From an uncultured Acidobacteriota bacterium (GTDB lineage Bacteria > Acidobacteriota > Vicinamibacteria > Marinacidobacterales > SMYC01), in the NCBI GenBank assembly GCA_947259165.1, contig CAMYKY010000087.1, positions 1 through 34,212 of the forward strand: DNA of 34,212 bases. The letters are read 5' to 3'. Both the position numbers and the translations under genes were made by a program. Shown one piece after another: positions 32,460 to 34,212 of this stretch. Every line of letters begins with the position of its first letter. The stretch's first letter is position 1. The notes below the pieces were generated by a model, which did not search any database, was not told where the DNA came from, and saw only the letters and a list, made by a program, of their open reading frames with translations.

Positions 32460-32975
32460 TCAGAAGGCGTCGGGCTTTCGATTGCGGCGATTCTCCATCC
32501 GCTCTTGGAATCGCTGACGACGCTCTTCCATCTTCTGCTTCTGTTCTTGCTTCAGAGCCTGGTACTTCTCGCGCTGCTCGGCGGTGAGGATTTCCATCAT
32601 TTGCCGGTGGACTCGGGCGCGTTCGACGGCGGCGTCTCCTTCGGCTTCTCCACTCTCGAACGCGAGTTGGCGAAGCGTGCCCTCGTCAGCACCGTTCTCG
32701 ACGGCTTCGTTCAAAGCCTGTCGTCGCTCCATCAGCCGCTCCATCGTCTCGCGCGAGCTACCTTGCTCGCGCAGCGCGCCCATTTGCTCTCGCTGCGAGT
32801 CGGATAGATCGAGCTCACGAAGAATGGCTCCCGGCCCACCTCGACCGTCGTGCCCACCGCGAAAACCTCGTCGTCCTTCCGGCTGGACGCTCGCAGAAAG
32901 CGCGAGGGGAATCAGGAGCATGCTTCCGATGGTTGTGATCCAAAGCATTCGGTTCTTGATCCTGCGTGTTGTCAT
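32460..32975 (-). CDS. Spy/CpxP-like periplasmic LTXXQ protein
   Basis: This 171-residue exported helical protein of the Spy/CpxP/heavy-metal-resistance group works as a periplasmic chaperone or stress sensor in known relatives. A signal peptide covers about residues 1-28 (RMLWITTIGSMLLIPLALSA), then a Gly/Arg/His patch (RRGFRGGHDGRGG). Two family-typical helix starts follow, LRELDLSDSQREQM and MMEILTAEQREKYQALKQEQ, with a long charged coiled tail (KMEERRQRFQERMENRRNRK). The start at 32975 has AAGGAG seven bases upstream. It is divergent from a sensor histidine kinase gene, an arrangement like cpxP beside cpxRA, so control by that kinase is a reasonable inference. Confidence 0.85.
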   Translation of the reverse strand: MTTRRIKNRMLWITTIGSMLLIPLALSASVQPEGRRGFRGGHDGRGGPGAILRELDLSDSQREQMGALREQGSSRETMERLMERRQALNEAVENGADEGTLRQLAFESGEAEGDAAVERARVHRQMMEILTAEQREKYQALKQEQKQKMEERRQRFQERMENRRNRKPDAF

Positions 32976-33158
32976 CTCGTTTCTCCTTCGCTCACGTCGT
33001 CTCGTTCGGAACGTCGTGTTTCTGTTTTGGCTTTCCACGAACCCATAGTAGCGAACGCGGCGCCAGGAGTTATCAAGTCGGTGCAAAGCTTCTGTAAAGT
33101 ATGTAAAAGCTCCAAAGCGGCCATAACGTCCTGAGCCGCGGCCGGTTACAATGGAACT

Positions 33159-34212
33159 GTGAAGCGCTACCGCGGCACGGTTTGGCCCATTTTGCTACTG
33201 CCCCTTCTTGCGATATTGGCGTGGCTCCAGTTTCGGTGGACAGGACAGGTCAGCGTTGCCGAGCAAGAACGGATGCAGGCGAGCCTCCAATCCTCGGTCC
33301 GCCGGTTTACCGATGACCTTGACGAAGAGCTGACCCTCTTCTTTCGGTTCTTTCGTGTCGCTCCAGCCGACGCGCTAGAAACGACGCTCTCGGATCGCTT
33401 CGAACAATACCGGGAACAGGCCAGCTACCCTGAGCTCCTCAGGGCGATCTATATCGCGGATGTGAACCAGGGACTCATGAAGCTCGACGAGACCGGAGCG
33501 CTTGCGCCGTCGGAGTGGCCGCTGGAGTTGGAGCGTGTTCGAGCACGAATGACGCGCCAAGCTTCGGAGCGGGGCCGGCGCGGCGGCCCACCCTTCGAAC
33601 CCCCGTTCATGTCTGGGGCCGTTCCCGTCATATCCATACCGATTGCTTCGCGCGAGGACGGGTGGCCGGGCTTTTCTCTCTCCGGATACACCCTCGCGAC
33701 GATTGATGTCGCCGCGTTGCGTGAGACGATCTTTCCGGAGCTCGCCGAGCGCCATTTCGGGGCGGACTACGACGTGGCTGTCGTCGACGCTGCTGGGGAG
33801 CTCGTGTTCGTGACGCCGCAAGGAGAGCTCGCGACCGATAGCTTCGATGCGCGGGGTGCGCTGTTTGCGCTCAACCCTTTTGGCGGTCGACCCCCAAGAC
33901 GGGGGGGGCGTCGACGTCCGCCGCCTGTGCTCGACGCCACGCGCGAGCGGCCGGCGCCGCGAGGCTGGAGCGTCTTCGTGCGCCATCGCTCGGGCTCACT
34001 CGAGGCTGCTGTCGCGAGCGCCCGCACGCGAAATCTTGTCGTGAGCTTCGGGATCCTGGGTCTGCTCGGTGCGAGCATTGCTCTCGTCGCAGTGTCGACA
34101 CGGCGCGCCACCGAGCTCAACGATCGCAAGATAGAATTCGTTGCGGGAGTGTCCCACGAACTGCGGACTCCGGTCGCGGTGATCCGCTCGGCGGGGCAAA
34201 ACCTTGCGGACC
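33159..34212 (+). CDS. Sensor histidine kinase, N-terminal part (cut by window end)
   Basis: This is a membrane-bound two-component sensor kinase; 351 codons are visible and the frame is open to the window edge. It has a short cytosolic start (KRYRGTVWP), a first transmembrane helix (ILLLPLLAILAWLQF), a periplasmic domain of about 260 residues with several FF/FR-rich helices and a Pro/Arg-rich loop (RPPRRGGRRRPPP), and a second helix (NLVVSFGILGLLGASIALVA). The HisKA box follows, FVAGVSHELRTPVAVIRS, with the phospho-accepting His at about residue 333. The ATP-binding domain and any partner regulator lie outside. The start is a GTG, since the ATG eight bases upstream is closed at once by a stop. 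The periplasmic domain is unlike PAS or Cache folds that I can recognise. Confidence 0.9.
   Translation, partial: MKRYRGTVWPILLLPLLAILAWLQFRWTGQVSVAEQERMQASLQSSVRRFTDDLDEELTLFFRFFRVAPADALETTLSDRFEQYREQASYPELLRAIYIADVNQGLMKLDETGALAPSEWPLELERVRARMTRQASERGRRGGPPFEPPFMSGAVPVISIPIASREDGWPGFSLSGYTLATIDVAALRETIFPELAERHFGADYDVAVVDAAGELVFVTPQGELATDSFDARGALFALNPFGGRPPRRGGRRRPPPVLDATRERPAPRGWSVFVRHRSGSLEAAVASARTRNLVVSFGILGLLGASIALVAVSTRRATELNDRKIEFVAGVSHELRTPVAVIRSAGQNLAD

Overview
The window looks like a stretch of chromosome from a GC-rich, respiring, environmental Gram-negative bacterium. The signs are proton-pumping NADH dehydrogenase subunits, several Tat signal peptides, a periplasmic Spy-like protein beside a sensor kinase, and a large secreted sortilin/BNR-repeat protein. 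That BNR protein, the Tat-exported asparaginase-like hydrolase and the small basic 'RQTFIKRQKE' protein make me think of Acidobacteriota or a neighbouring uncultured lineage. This placement is an impression from gene content; no 16S rRNA or other definitive marker is present.

Layout. 1-3772: end of a palindromic repeat, then nuoM and nuoL (minus strand) with a good sigma-70-type promoter at about 3861-3889. 3960-5243: heptamer tandem repeats, a divergent SDR and a full-length CTAG-ended palindromic repeat. 5244-8541: a badly decayed YtcJ-type amidohydrolase, an intact HutH-like ammonia-lyase, a double-hairpin repeat and a 3-hydroxyisobutyrate-dehydrogenase-like enzyme. 8771-12870: a three-gene, Tat-exported molybdenum hydroxylase operon resembling PaoABC. 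13240-16332: a Tat-exported FAD oxidoreductase, then an HD-domain (PhnZ-like) protein coupled to a Rieske oxygenase. 16335-19055: an nhaC stump, a zinc-ribbon membrane protein, a DUF5655-like stump, a repeat and a c-di-GMP phosphodiesterase. 19213-24798: a Tat-exported class V aminotransferase, a dead acetamidase/formamidase, a secreted phosphodiesterase, a class I aminotransferase and an EamA transporter. 24852-28664: a site-2 protease and a BNR/sortilin protein in one operon. 28726-30059: a second double-hairpin repeat, a dead upp and a dead glycerophosphodiesterase. 30124-34212: an asparaginase-like hydrolase, a small basic protein, a Gly/Arg-rich secreted protein, a Spy-like protein and the N-terminal part of a sensor histidine kinase cut by the window edge.

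Two themes stand out. First, gene decay: six clear gene remnants (amidohydrolase, nhaC, DUF5655, acetamidase/formamidase, upp, glycerophosphodiesterase) lie among healthy genes, two of them with large internal deletions. Second, extragenic repeats: a family of palindromic elements ending in CTAG, whose ends coincide with the stop codons or broken ends of neighbouring genes; a double-hairpin repeat with compensatory changes between copies; and heptamer tandem arrays at two distant loci.

The best candidate for new biochemistry is the HD-domain oxygenase/Rieske oxygenase pair at 14682-16332. It keeps the metal-ligand patterns of both families and has no obvious reductase partner in view.
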